DNA of 64,000 nucleotides from Microbacterium sp. A20 (GTDB taxonomy: Bacteria; Actinomycetota; Actinomycetes; Actinomycetales; Microbacteriaceae), in the NCBI RefSeq assembly GCF_004794515.1, contig NZ_SSDF01000066.1:1-64000 (forward strand), in the 5' to 3' direction. Shown piece by piece: positions 9,752 to 18,562 of the stretch. A program made the translations under genes and the position numbers. The first letter of the stretch is position 1. Each line of letters opens with the position of its first letter. The notes below the pieces were generated by a model that ran no database searches, was not told where the DNA came from, and saw only the letters and a list, made by a program, of their open reading frames with translations.

Positions 9752-10924
9752 ATGAGCACCCTCCGACTCCTGCGGGCGACCGGTGAGACCGCCGACGTCG
9801 CCCTCAACGACTCCGGCGCGTACAGCCGTCCGACCACTCCGCTGCAGAGCCGCGTCGCCTATGCCGCCGCCCACGTGGTGCCGAAGGTGCACGCCGACAA
9901 CACCCCGGGGCAGCCGGCCGACATCGACTGGGACGCCACGCTCGCGTTCCGCCGCAACGTCTATTCCTGGGGACTCGGCGTCGCCGACGCCATGGACACC
10001 GCGCAGCGGAACATGGGCCTGGATGCCGCGGCCACCCGCGAGCTGATCGCCCGCAGCGCCGAGGTCGCCCGCGAGGAGGGCGGCTCCGTCGTGGTCGGCG
10101 TCAACACCGATCACATCGCCGAGTCGCACATCTCGCTCGAGCAGGTGATCGCGGCCTACCTCGAGCAGCTGCACTTCACCGAGGAGCAGGGCGCCGGTCC
10201 CGTGCTCATGGCCTCCCGCCACCTGGCCCGCGTCGCCACGGATGCCGACGACTACCGCCGCGTCTACCGCGAGGTGCTGTCGCGCGCGACCGTGCCCGTG
10301 GTGCTGCACTGGCTCGGCACCGCTTTCGACCCCGAGTTGGCCGGATACTTCGGGGCCGACGACTGGCAGACGGCATCCGCGGTGCTGCTCGATGTGATCG
10401 AGGAGAACCCGGGCAAGGTCGCCGGCGTCAAGATGAGCCTCCTCAACGCCGAGTCCGAGATCTCGGTGCGCGAGCGGCTCCCCGAGGGTGTGCGCATGTT
10501 CACCGGCGACGACTTCAACTACGTGAGCCTGATCGGCGGCGATACCGTCGGCGACGGCGCGGGGCACTCCGACGCTCTGCTCGGTGCGTTCGCCGCGATC
10601 ACCCCGGTCGCCTCGGCCGCGATCCAGGCGTTGGATGCCGGTGACCCGGAGGCGTACCTGCGCATCCTCGGTCCCACCGAGGAACTCAGCCGACAGGTCT
10701 TCGCCGCGCCGACCTTCTATTACAAGACCGGCGTCGCCTTCCTCGCCTGGCTCAACGGGCATCAGCCCGCGTTCCAGATGGTGGGAGGCCTGCACTCCGC
10801 GCGCAGCCTCCCGCACCTGAGCCGGATCGTCGAGCTGGCCAACGCCTCACTCGCGCTGGAGCAACCCGACCTCGCCCGCGAACGGTGGCACGGGATGCTG
10901 CGCCTGACCGGGGTCGACGCATGA
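9752..10924 (+). CDS. DUF993 protein, dihydrodipicolinate-synthase-like aldolase fold
   Basis: The 390-residue protein belongs to DUF993, related to the class I aldolase/DHDPS superfamily. Lys227 in GVKMS lies where DHDPS enzymes carry the Schiff-base lysine, and MFTGDDFNYVSLIGG resembles the following substrate loop. A plausible job is retro-aldol cleavage or dehydration of the oxidised sugar made by the preceding dehydrogenase, but no reaction can be assigned. Its stop overlaps the start of the next gene. Confidence 0.8.
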   Translation: MSTLRLLRATGETADVALNDSGAYSRPTTPLQSRVAYAAAHVVPKVHADNTPGQPADIDWDATLAFRRNVYSWGLGVADAMDTAQRNMGLDAAATRELIARSAEVAREEGGSVVVGVNTDHIAESHISLEQVIAAYLEQLHFTEEQGAGPVLMASRHLARVATDADDYRRVYREVLSRATVPVVLHWLGTAFDPELAGYFGADDWQTASAVLLDVIEENPGKVAGVKMSLLNAESEISVRERLPEGVRMFTGDDFNYVSLIGGDTVGDGAGHSDALLGAFAAITPVASAAIQALDAGDPEAYLRILGPTEELSRQVFAAPTFYYKTGVAFLAWLNGHQPAFQMVGGLHSARSLPHLSRIVELANASLALEQPDLARERWHGMLRLTGVDA

Positions 10925-11904
10925 GCGCGGTGCCGGGTTCGACGCCCGCGGCCGCACACCTGCAGGGAGAAAGCACGCCTGTCGGTGGAATCGCCGGGGA
11001 ATCCCCCGACATCCGTGCATCCGTCCGACAGGTGGACACTGCCGGGCCGGACCCGCGCCTGTCGATCAACCAGGCCACCATCAAGTACGCCGACCTCGCC
11101 ACGGCCCTGCGGGTCACCGCCGACGCTGGCATCCAGGCCATCGGACTGTGGCGAGAACCGGTCAACGAGGTCGGCCTCGACGTCGCCGCTCGGATGCTCA
11201 CCGACTCCGGGCTGCGCTTCACGACGCACTGCCGCGGCGGCTTCTTCACGCTGCCCGCCGGGGCGGAGCGGGATGCCGCGCTCGACGACAACCGTCGGGC
11301 GATCGAGGAGACCGCGACACTGGCCGCCGCGGGTGCCGAGGGCTCGACCGCGGTGCTCGTGCTCGTCGCGGGCGGCCTGCCGGCCGGCTCCCGCGACCTG
11401 GTCGGGGCGCGCGAGCGCGTCCGAGATGCGATCGGTGTGCTCGCCCCCGAGGCCGCGGCCGCGGGGGTCACTCTCGCGATCGAGCCGCTGCATCCGATGT
11501 ACGCCTCCGATCGTGCCGTCGTCTCGACGCTCGGTCAGGCGCTCGACATCGCCGCCGATTTCGAGCCCGCGGTGGTGGGCGCCGCGGTCGACACCTTCCA
11601 CATCTGGTGGGACCCCCAGGTGCTCGAGCAGGTCGCGCGCGCGGGACGCGAAGGCCGCATCGCCACGTACCAGGTGTGCGACTGGAAGACGCCCCTCCCG
11701 GCCGACGTGCTGCTCTCCCGGCACTACACCGGTGACGGAGTGATCGACTTCGGCTCGCTCACCCGTGCCGTGATGGCGACCGGGTACGACCGCGACATCG
11801 AGGTCGAGATCTTCAACGCCGACATCTGGGCGGATTCCCCCGAGAACGTCGTGCGCCGCACGGCCGAGACCTTCGCGGCGGCGGTCTCCCCGCACCTCGG
11901 ATGA
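10921..11904 (+). CDS. Sugar phosphate isomerase/epimerase-like TIM-barrel protein
   Basis: The 327-residue protein is an AP-endonuclease-2-type TIM barrel (xylose-isomerase-like). Metal-ligand candidates are the Glu in IEPLHPMY, the Asp in VDTFHIWWDP and the Glu in EVEIFNADIW. The ATG overlaps the DUF993 stop (ATGA). The barrel proper begins near residue 47 (LSINQATIKY). Residues 13-40 (from HLQGEST to RQVDT) are an insertion-like peptide that recurs in CydD and is encoded by a palindromic element (10957-11040). Last gene of the operon. Confidence 0.82.
   Translation: MSAVPGSTPAAAHLQGESTPVGGIAGESPDIRASVRQVDTAGPDPRLSINQATIKYADLATALRVTADAGIQAIGLWREPVNEVGLDVAARMLTDSGLRFTTHCRGGFFTLPAGAERDAALDDNRRAIEETATLAAAGAEGSTAVLVLVAGGLPAGSRDLVGARERVRDAIGVLAPEAAAAGVTLAIEPLHPMYASDRAVVSTLGQALDIAADFEPAVVGAAVDTFHIWWDPQVLEQVARAGREGRIATYQVCDWKTPLPADVLLSRHYTGDGVIDFGSLTRAVMATGYDRDIEVEIFNADIWADSPENVVRRTAETFAAAVSPHLG
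10957..11040 (+). repeat. In-frame copy of an approximately 85-nt palindromic element
   Basis: This stretch encodes 28 residues, 14 identical to the segment encoded at 34142-34225 in cydD, including GGIAG and the PxIRxS pattern. The 20 bases CATCCGTGCATCCGTCCGAC are identical, in reverse complement, to bases 11935-11954 of the intergenic copy. It lies before the conserved barrel, so the host enzyme tolerates it. Confidence 0.7.
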
Positions 11905-11923
11905 CGCGCGCCGGTCGCCGGTC

Positions 11924-12011
11924 GTGTCCCACAAGTCGGACGGATGCACGGATGCAGGACGGAAACGGGGCCTTCGGCCCGACAACCGTGCATCGGTCCT
12001 GCATCCGTACC
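11924..12011 (-). repeat. Intergenic copy of the palindromic element
   Basis: Read on the minus strand, the element opens with GGTACGGATGCAGGAC (matching the start of the cydD copy) and ends with CATCCGTGCATCCGTCCGAC followed by a GTGG-containing stretch (matching the isomerase copy). It is an inverted repeat: CGGATGCAGGAC (11950-11961) pairs with GTCCTGCATCCG, and GGGGCC-TTC-GGCCC forms the inner tip. It sits between the isomerase stop and the second LacI gene. Confidence 0.7.
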
Positions 12012-12084
12012 GGCGGGTGGGCCACGAACAGCGACCACCTGGAGAGGCCCGTGTGACGAAGACCCGGGAAGTAGGCTCGGAGAC

Positions 12085-13155
12085 ATGACCAACCCCGCAT
12101 CGCCCGCGGAGCGGCCGTCATCGGAGCGCGCGTCGCGCCATCCGCGCGGCCCGGCGCCCACGCTGCACGATGTGGCGCGTGAGGCCGGTGTCTCCTTGGC
12201 CACGGCCTCGCGTGCGCTCAACGGCTCGGAGCGCAAGGTCGCCGAGTCGTTCCGCGAGCGCGTCGAAGCCGCCGCAGCGAAGCTCGGCTACACGGCCAAC
12301 GTCTCCGCTCAGGCCACCGCCCGGGGAACGTCTCCTGTCATCGCTCTGCTCGTCGCGGATATCGCCGACCCCTACTTCGGTCTGATCGCATCGGGCGTCG
12401 CGCGCGGTGCCGACGAGCATGGGCTGGTCGTGACGATCGCGATCACCGAACGCGATCAGGCGCGGGAAGCGCGGATCGTGCATGCCCTGCGCGGCCAGCG
12501 TCCGCGCGGGCTGATCCTCGCGGCCTCCCGCACGCAGGAGCCGATGGAGGTCGACACCGCGCGCGAGCTCGCCGAGTTCGCCCGCCTCGGCGGAAGAGTG
12601 GTCGCCTTCGGGCCGGACGGCGACGCCGACCGACGCATCGAGATCGACAACCGCTCCGGTGCCGAGACACTCGCCCGGCGGATGGCGGAGTTGGGCTACC
12701 GCTCCGCGATCGTCCTCGGTGCCGCCGATGGCGTGCGCACCTCCGACGACCGTCTGGCGGGGTTCCGCGCGGGGTTCGAGGCATCCGGCGGTGTGGTGGA
12801 GAGCGTGCGGCGGGGGGACTTCCGGCGCGAATCGGGAACGGAGGGCATGGCGTCCGCCCTGGCCGACGGGGTGCCCACGGGGACTCTCGTCTTCGCGATC
12901 AGCGATGTCGTGGCGATCGGCGCGATGTCCGCCATCCGCGAGGCGGGTCGTGAAATCGGCGCCGACATCGCGGTCTGCGGCTTCGACGACGTGCCGGCCA
13001 GCAGCGATGTGTCCCCGGCGTTGACGACGGTCCGCGTGCCGCTGACCGAAATGGGTTATCAGGCCTTCCGGGCGACGGTCGATGCCGACTGGGAGCAGGC
13101 CCCTCTCCCCGTCGAGGTCGTGGTGCGGGCGAGCACCCCGGGCATCCCGCGATGA
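12085..13155 (+). CDS. LacI-family transcriptional regulator
   Basis: The 356-residue protein has a HTH (VAREAGVSLATASRALN) near residues 31-48, a hinge (YTANVSAQATARGTS) and a type I periplasmic-binding-protein-like effector domain. The ATG at 12085 gives the canonical N-terminus and lies 7 nt after TAGGCT (12072-12077), a likely -10 for a nearly leaderless mRNA. The recognition helix (SLATASRALN) is of the class whose operators usually contain AAnCGnTT, so this is the better candidate for binding the AAGCGCTT pair at 8471/8518 (inference). A glycerate kinase gene overlaps its stop. Confidence 0.87.
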   Translation: MTNPASPAERPSSERASRHPRGPAPTLHDVAREAGVSLATASRALNGSERKVAESFRERVEAAAAKLGYTANVSAQATARGTSPVIALLVADIADPYFGLIASGVARGADEHGLVVTIAITERDQAREARIVHALRGQRPRGLILAASRTQEPMEVDTARELAEFARLGGRVVAFGPDGDADRRIEIDNRSGAETLARRMAELGYRSAIVLGAADGVRTSDDRLAGFRAGFEASGGVVESVRRGDFRRESGTEGMASALADGVPTGTLVFAISDVVAIGAMSAIREAGREIGADIAVCGFDDVPASSDVSPALTTVRVPLTEMGYQAFRATVDADWEQAPLPVEVVVRASTPGIPR

Positions 13156-14261
13156 CCAGGGTCGTGCTGGCGCCGGACAGTTTCAAAGGCACGATCACGG
13201 CAGCAGACGCGGCGACGGCGCTCGCCGAGGGCTGGGCTGCGGTCGACCCGGCCGCCGAGTTCGTGCATCGGCCGATGGCGGACGGCGGCGAGGGCACGGT
13301 CGCCGCATTCGAGGCCGCGGTCGACGGCGCGGCGCGGATGCCGGTGGTGGTGGACGGGCCCGCGGGAACGCGCGTGAATACCTCCTGGCTGCTGCTCCCG
13401 CCGACACCGGCAGCCCCCGCGGGTACAGCAGTGGTCGATCTCGGCTCGACGTCCGGAATCGAGCTCCTCGACGAGCTGCAGCCCTGGGATGCCGACACGA
13501 CGGGTCTGGGGCAGGCCATGGCCGACGCCCTCGATCACGGGGTCTCGTGTCTCGTCGTCGGCATCGGATCGAGCGCGTCGACCGACGGCGGCACCGGGAT
13601 GCTGACCGCGCTGGGCGCGCGGTTCCTCGACGCGTCCGGCGCACCCGTCGCCCGCGGTGCACGGGGACTCGCCGACATCGTCTCGGCCGACCTGACCGGG
13701 TTGCGCGCGGCGCCGGAGGTGCGGGTGCTGACCGACGTCACCAACCCGCTCACCGGCCCTCGGGGCGCCGCCGCGGTGTTCGGCCCGCAGAAGGGCCTGC
13801 GTGCGTCGGAAGACATCGCCGCGGTCGATACCGGTCTGCGCCGCCTCGCCGACCTGCTGGGCATCGATCCGGCGGGGCAGGGATACGGCGCAGCCGGAGG
13901 CACCGGTGCCGCGCTCGTCGTCTGGGGCGGGGTGCTCGCCCTCGGTGCCGCCGAGGTGGCCGAGCTCATCGGCCTCGCCGCTGCGATCACGAATGCCGAC
14001 GTCGTCATCACCGGCGAGGGCTCCTACGACGGACAATCCGGCGACGGCAAGGTGCCCTCGTTTCTGGCCGGCCTTGCCGCCGCCGCGGGCACCCGCGCGC
14101 TGCTCGCCGCCGGGCGCATCACCACGGATGCGGACACCACGCCGTTCGCGGCATCCGTCTCTCTCATAGACCTCTCGGGCTCATCCGACGCGGCGATCGC
14201 GGATCCCGCGCGCTGGCTGCGAGAAGCCGGCGCCGTGCTCGCCCGCGCGGCGGCCTCCTGA
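13152..14261 (+). CDS. Glycerate kinase (GarK/GlxK family)
   Basis: The 369-residue protein has the conserved N-terminus LAPDSFKGTITA, the MADGGEGT motif and a central GIGSSASTDGGTGM glycine-rich segment. It phosphorylates D-glycerate to 2- or 3-phosphoglycerate (family knowledge). The ATG overlaps the stop of the LacI regulator, so regulator and enzyme are co-translated. The context suggests that the dehydrogenase/DUF993/isomerase operon yields glycerate or a precursor such as tartronate semialdehyde (inference). Confidence 0.9.
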   Translation: MTRVVLAPDSFKGTITAADAATALAEGWAAVDPAAEFVHRPMADGGEGTVAAFEAAVDGAARMPVVVDGPAGTRVNTSWLLLPPTPAAPAGTAVVDLGSTSGIELLDELQPWDADTTGLGQAMADALDHGVSCLVVGIGSSASTDGGTGMLTALGARFLDASGAPVARGARGLADIVSADLTGLRAAPEVRVLTDVTNPLTGPRGAAAVFGPQKGLRASEDIAAVDTGLRRLADLLGIDPAGQGYGAAGGTGAALVVWGGVLALGAAEVAELIGLAAAITNADVVITGEGSYDGQSGDGKVPSFLAGLAAAAGTRALLAAGRITTDADTTPFAASVSLIDLSGSSDAAIADPARWLREAGAVLARAAAS

Positions 14262-14301
14262 CCGCCCGGCTCGCGAATACTCCGGCGCCGCGTCGGCTGC
14301 C

Positions 14302-15945
14302 TCAGTCGCCCAGCGCGGCCGACACCACAGCGCGCGCCTCGGCCTGCACCTCGGCGAGGTGCTCCGGGCCGCGCAGGCTCTCGGCGTACAGCTTGTAGAC
14401 GTCTTCCGTGCCCGACGGCCGGGCGGCGAACCAGGCGTGCTCGGTCTGCACCTTGAGGCCGCCGATCGCCGCACCGTTGCCGGGGGCGTGCGAGAGCTTG
14501 GCCGAGATGTCCTCACCGGCGAGGGTCGTCGCCGTCACGGCTTCCGGAGCGAGCTTCGCGAGCGTCGCCTTCTGCTCCGGCGTCGCCGGAGCGTCGACGC
14601 GCTGGTAGGCCGAGGCTCCGAAGGCGGCCTCCAGTTCGCGGTACCGCTCCGAGGGGGTCTTGCCGGTGACGGCGATGATCTCGGCGGCCAGCAGGCACAG
14701 CAGGATGCCGTCCTTGTCGGTCGACCAGACCGAGCCGTCGCGGCGGAGGAAGGACGCGCCGGCCGACTCCTCGCCGCCGAACGCGACCGAGCCGTCGAGC
14801 AGACCGGGCACGAACCACTTGAACCCGACGGGCACCTCCAACAGGCGCCGGCCGAGCGACTCGGCGACCCGGTCGATGATCATCGACGACACGAGGGTCT
14901 TGCCGATCGCGGCATCCCGCGGCCAGTCCTGCCGGTGCGAGAAGAGATAGTCGATCGCGACGGCGAGGTAGTGGTTCGGGTTCATCAGCCCGGCATCCGG
15001 AGTGACGATGCCGTGCCGGTCGGCATCCGCGTCGTTGCCGGTGAGGACGTCGTATGAGCCCTTCTTCGCGACCAGCGAGGCCATCGCCGACGGCGACGAC
15101 GGATCCATCCGGATCTTCTCGTCCCAGTCCAGGGTCATGAAGCGCCAGGTCGGGTCGACCTCGGGGTTCACGACGGTGAGGTCGAGATCGTGCATCTCGG
15201 CGATCAGCGACCAGTACTCGACGGATGCGCCGCCGAGGGGGTCGGCGCCGATGCTGACCCCGGCGTTGCGGATCGCATCGATGTCGATGATGGAGGGCAG
15301 GTCGCGCACGTAGGCGTCGCGGAAGTCGTAGCCGTTGAGTCCATCCCAGTCGACGTCGGCGAAGCGCACGAGCTTGACGCCGTCGAGCCCCGCAGCGATC
15401 AGTGCATTCGCCCGGTCGGCGATCCAGCCGGTGGCATCCGTGTCGGCGGGCCCGCCGTGCGGCGGGTTGTACTTGAAGCCGCCGTCACGCGGAGGGTTGT
15501 GCGACGGGGTCACGACGATGCCGTCGGCGCGACCCGGGTCATCCGCCGCACGTCCGCGGTTGTAGGTCAGGATCGCGTGGCTGAGCGCCGGCGTCGGCAC
15601 CCACGAGTCGCGGGAGTCGACGCGCACGTCCACGCCGTTGGCGAGGAGCACCTCGATCGCGCTGCGCTCAGCGGGGAGCGAGAGCGCATGCGTGTCGCGA
15701 CCGAGGAACAGCGGGCCGGTGATGCCCTGAGCTGCGCGGTAGTCCACGATCGCCTGCGTCGTGGCGAGGATGTGGTTCTCGTTGAAGCTGTTCGACAGCG
15801 ACGACCCTCGGTGGCCGCTGGTGCCGAACACGACCCGCTCGGCGGCGACATCGGGATTCGGCGCGCGGTCGTAGTATGCGGCGATCAGCTCGTCGACATC
15901 GATCAGGTCACTTTCCTCCGCGGGGAGGCCGGCACGGCTGGTCAT
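14302..15945 (-). CDS. pgm: Phosphoglucomutase (alpha-D-glucose phosphate-specific)
   Basis: The 547-residue alpha-D-phosphohexomutase interconverts glucose-1- and glucose-6-phosphate. It has the substrate loop [10 protein letters not shown], the phosphoserine loop [11 protein letters not shown], the Mg-binding DADADRHG and the C-terminal phosphate-binding [10 protein letters not shown]. The frame is open far upstream (to 16980), but that part is antisense to pheA; the ATG at 15945 matches the family N-terminus. It links the Leloir pathway product glucose-1-phosphate to glycolysis. Confidence 0.95.
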   Translation of the reverse strand: MTSRAGLPAEESDLIDVDELIAAYYDRAPNPDVAAERVVFGTSGHRGSSLSNSFNENHILATTQAIVDYRAAQGITGPLFLGRDTHALSLPAERSAIEVLLANGVDVRVDSRDSWVPTPALSHAILTYNRGRAADDPGRADGIVVTPSHNPPRDGGFKYNPPHGGPADTDATGWIADRANALIAAGLDGVKLVRFADVDWDGLNGYDFRDAYVRDLPSIIDIDAIRNAGVSIGADPLGGASVEYWSLIAEMHDLDLTVVNPEVDPTWRFMTLDWDEKIRMDPSSPSAMASLVAKKGSYDVLTGNDADADRHGIVTPDAGLMNPNHYLAVAIDYLFSHRQDWPRDAAIGKTLVSSMIIDRVAESLGRRLLEVPVGFKWFVPGLLDGSVAFGGEESAGASFLRRDGSVWSTDKDGILLCLLAAEIIAVTGKTPSERYRELEAAFGASAYQRVDAPATPEQKATLAKLAPEAVTATTLAGEDISAKLSHAPGNGAAIGGLKVQTEHAWFAARPSGTEDVYKLYAESLRGPEHLAEVQAEARAVVSAALGD

Positions 15946-16032
15946 CTCTTCAGTCTGCCCCCTGTTCGGCAGGTTCGCATCCGCGACGTCATCCGCATAT
16001 CGGACTGTCGGCTGAGGGATAAGGTGAAACCC

Positions 16033-16974
16033 GTGACTGAACGCCGTACGTACAGCTATCTGGGCCCTGCCGGAACCTTCACGGAGGCGGCGCTGGAACA
16101 GGTGGCCGAGGCTCGCGGTCAGCAGTGGCGCTCCGTGCACAACGTGGGCGAGGCCCTGGCCGATGTGCTCGAGGGCCGCAGCGACGCCGCGATGATCGCG
16201 ATCGAGAACTCGATCGAGGGCGGTGTCTCCACCACGCAGGACGCCCTCGCGACGCTTCCCGGGCTCCGCATCGTCGGCGAATACCTGGTGCGGGTGAACT
16301 TCGTGCTCGTCGCGCCGCGGGGAACCACGCTCGACCAGGTCGAGGTGATCGCGGCGCATCCGGTCGCCTACGCCCAGTGCCACGGCTGGCTCGGCGCGCA
16401 CCTGCCCTCGCACTCGCACGTGCCCGCTTCGAGCAACGTCGCCTCCGCGATCGGCGTGCTCGAGGGCACGCTGCCCGCTCAGGCCGCCATCGCGGCGCCC
16501 GGCATCGTGAACCACTACGACGTCGACGTGCTCGCGGATGGCATCGGCGACAACGCCCAGGCAGTGACCCGCTTCGTGCTGGTCACCCGCACGACCCGTT
16601 CGCCCGAGCCGACCGGAGCGGACAAGACCTCGCTCATCGTCGAACTCCCGCACGACCACCCCGGCTCGCTCCTCGAGATGCTCGAGCAGTTCTCGACCCG
16701 CGGCATCAACCTGTCGCTCATCGAGTCCCGGCCGATCGGCGACGAGCTCGGCCGCTACCGGTTCGTGATCGACGCCGACGGCCACATCGAGCACGAGCGC
16801 ATGGCCGATGCGCTGCTCGGCATCCGTCGGTTCAGCCCTCGGGTGGTGTTCCTCGGTTCGTATCCGCGCGCCGACCGGCAGATCGTGCACTATCCCGAGC
16901 GCTACTCCGACGACGTCTTCATCGAGGCGCGCGACTGGCTGCGCGGCATCCTCTCCGGCGAACCCGACGTCTGA
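16033..16974 (+). CDS. pheA: Prephenate dehydratase PheA with C-terminal ACT domain
   Basis: The 313-residue enzyme converts prephenate to phenylpyruvate in phenylalanine synthesis. It shows the N-terminal [12 protein letters not shown], the catalytic TRF motif (QAVTRFVLV) and an ACT domain with the Phe-binding ESRP motif (SLIESRP), so feedback inhibition by Phe is expected. Two in-frame GTG codons are possible (16024, 16033). The latter lies 7 nt after TAAGGT (16020-16025), which would make a leaderless transcript, and gives the usual [11 protein letters not shown] start. Confidence 0.93.
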   Translation: MTERRTYSYLGPAGTFTEAALEQVAEARGQQWRSVHNVGEALADVLEGRSDAAMIAIENSIEGGVSTTQDALATLPGLRIVGEYLVRVNFVLVAPRGTTLDQVEVIAAHPVAYAQCHGWLGAHLPSHSHVPASSNVASAIGVLEGTLPAQAAIAAPGIVNHYDVDVLADGIGDNAQAVTRFVLVTRTTRSPEPTGADKTSLIVELPHDHPGSLLEMLEQFSTRGINLSLIESRPIGDELGRYRFVIDADGHIEHERMADALLGIRRFSPRVVFLGSYPRADRQIVHYPERYSDDVFIEARDWLRGILSGEPDV

Positions 16975-17019
16975 CGTCACCCGCCCGACCGCCCAGCACG
17001 GTCAGGCGGATGGCGCGGC

Positions 17020-17229
17020 TCAGTGCTCCTGGAAGCGCGGCCAATCGCTGCCCGGAGCCATGTGGGAGTGCAGGGCGCCCTTGGCCGAAGCGAGGTTCGG
17101 GTAGGTCCCGGTCACCTCGTCGGAGCCGACCATCGTCACCGTGTAACCGGTGTCATCGTGGCGGATGCTGCCGACGACGCCGTTGCGGCCGTAGGCGACC
17201 CAGAGGGCGAGAGTCTTGGTGGTGCTCAT
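17020..17229 (-). CDS. Small conserved-looking protein of unknown function
   Basis: The 69-residue protein (starting MSTTKTLALW) has no recognised domain. An AAGGAG Shine-Dalgarno lies 7 nt before the second of two adjacent ATGs (17229) and 4 nt before the first (17232), so the shorter form is preferred. Codon usage is like its neighbours and composition is soluble, with alternating beta-like segments (GYTVTMVGSDEVTGTY). It stands alone between pheA and the oxidoreductase gene. Confidence 0.6.
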   Translation of the reverse strand: MSTTKTLALWVAYGRNGVVGSIRHDDTGYTVTMVGSDEVTGTYPNLASAKGALHSHMAPGSDWPRFQEH

Positions 17230-17354
17230 CATCGAACTCCTTCTGCTGCTGCCGACAGTGCGATCGCCGAAGGGGCTGCGCCCCTGTCGACGGCACTGCT
17301 GGTGACGCTACGCCTGTGCCGGCGGGAAAGCCAGGGCTTGACAGGCGTGCGAGG
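17230..17354. other. Intergenic stretch with a small hairpin
   Basis: This 125-bp gap lies upstream of the small minus-strand gene. A hairpin AGGGG-CTGCG-CCCCT lies near 17271-17285 inside a weaker outer inverted repeat (GCCGACAGTGC / GTCGACGGCAC). It could end the oxidoreductase transcript, but no T-tract is visible. Confidence 0.3.
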
Positions 17355-18401
17355 TCAGCGGAGGAGTGCGGCGGCGATGAGCTCCAGCGTCTGCGCGCGG
17401 CCGGTCGGTGCGTCGTTCGGCTCGGCGTCGTAGGAGCCGGCGACCGGAGACAGCATGACCTCGTCGACGCCGTACCGTTCGGCGAAGGCGTTGATCTCCG
17501 CCGACACACTCTCACCCGTTCCGACGAACCACCGCGAGCGCGCCGCCTGCACGACCTCGTCGGTCGCGGCGTTCGTCTCGGCGGCGGCCGCCTGCTCGAC
17601 GGTCTCGAGAGCGGCGAGCGGCTGGTTCAGGCGCAGCCGCGCCATCATGCGCAGCTGAGGCAGGGCGCGGGCCTCCGCCTCCTCCTGCGTGGGCGCGGCG
17701 ACGGCGTTGACCGTGAGGAAGGTGCGCGGCTCCGGGTGCTCCTCGCTCGGCCGGTAGCCGGTTCGGTACAGGTCGAGCGCGCGCTCGAGGCCCTGCCCCG
17801 AGAAGTGGTTCGCGAAGACGTAGGGCAGACCGTGCGACGCGGCCAGCTGTGCGGAGTAGTCGCTCGAACCGAGCAGCCACACCTCGGGGGTGCCGGTCGC
17901 GGCCGGCGTCGCGCGCACGGTGTACTCGCCACCCGAGGTGAACCGCAGCGCGGCGCCCTCGGCCGAGAGCAGCGCCGCGATGTCCTGCACGTGGCGGGGG
18001 AACTGCTCGACGTCGCTCGTGGTGCCCGAGCCGCGCAGCAGCTGGGTGATGACGGGATCGCTGCCGGGGGCGCGGCCGAGGCCCAGGTCGATGCGTCCGG
18101 GTGCGATGGCCTCGAGCGCGGCGAACTGCTCGGCGACGATGAGCGGCGCGTGGTTCGGCAGCATCACGCCGCCGGAGCCCAGACGCATGCGGGAGGTGCG
18201 GGTGGCCGCTGCGGCGATCAGCACCGGGGGAGTGGTGGATGCCACCGACGGCATGTTGTGGTGCTCGGCGAACCAGTAGCGGCGGTAGCCGAGCCGGTCG
18301 GCGATCTCGGCGAGGGACAGGGAGGCGGCGATGGCCTCGGCACTGGTCTGGCCGGTGCGAACCGGGACGAGGTCGAGGACGGAGAGGGCTGTATCGGACA
18401 T
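17355..18401 (-). CDS. LLM-class (luciferase-like) flavin-dependent oxidoreductase
   Basis: The 348-residue bacterial-luciferase-like protein (MsnO8-type subgroup) starts MSDTALSVLDLVPVR and carries the motif YRRYWFAEHHNMPSVAST, where the EHH segment lies in the FMN pocket; GLGRAPGSDP and GSSDYSAQLA follow. The long upstream frame extension covers a repeat-rich intergenic region; the ATG at 18401 has AGGAGAGG directly upstream. Substrate unknown. Confidence 0.85.
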   Translation of the reverse strand: MSDTALSVLDLVPVRTGQTSAEAIAASLSLAEIADRLGYRRYWFAEHHNMPSVASTTPPVLIAAAATRTSRMRLGSGGVMLPNHAPLIVAEQFAALEAIAPGRIDLGLGRAPGSDPVITQLLRGSGTTSDVEQFPRHVQDIAALLSAEGAALRFTSGGEYTVRATPAATGTPEVWLLGSSDYSAQLAASHGLPYVFANHFSGQGLERALDLYRTGYRPSEEHPEPRTFLTVNAVAAPTQEEAEARALPQLRMMARLRLNQPLAALETVEQAAAAETNAATDEVVQAARSRWFVGTGESVSAEINAFAERYGVDEVMLSPVAGSYDAEPNDAPTGRAQTLELIAAALLR

Positions 18402-18451
18402 CCTCTCCTGCAACGCGCGGCGTGCCGCCTCCATTCCCCCTTGTCCCACCT

Positions 18452-18533
18452 GCCGAGACCCCGCTTTCGCGCCGAGACCCCGGGGTGTGGCTGCACGCGG
18501 CCCGGGGTTTCGGCGGCAGCCCGGGGTCTGGGC
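18452..18533. repeat. Intergenic GCCGAGACCCCG palindromic repeat
   Basis: GCCGAGACCCCG occurs twice directly (18452, 18471), and inverted relatives CGGGGTTTCGGC and CGGGGTCTGGGC follow, so several alternative hairpins can form. The element lies in the divergent region between the oxidoreductase and the antiporter. Its modular, non-coding build suggests a dispersed palindromic repeat. Confidence 0.5.
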
Positions 18534-18562
18534 CGGCAAGTCGGCGGCGATACGCTTCCCTC

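Noticed and set aside
15946..16980. N-terminal extension of phosphoglucomutase by about 345 residues
   Set aside because: The extension is antisense to pheA; the ATG at 15945 gives the normal family length.
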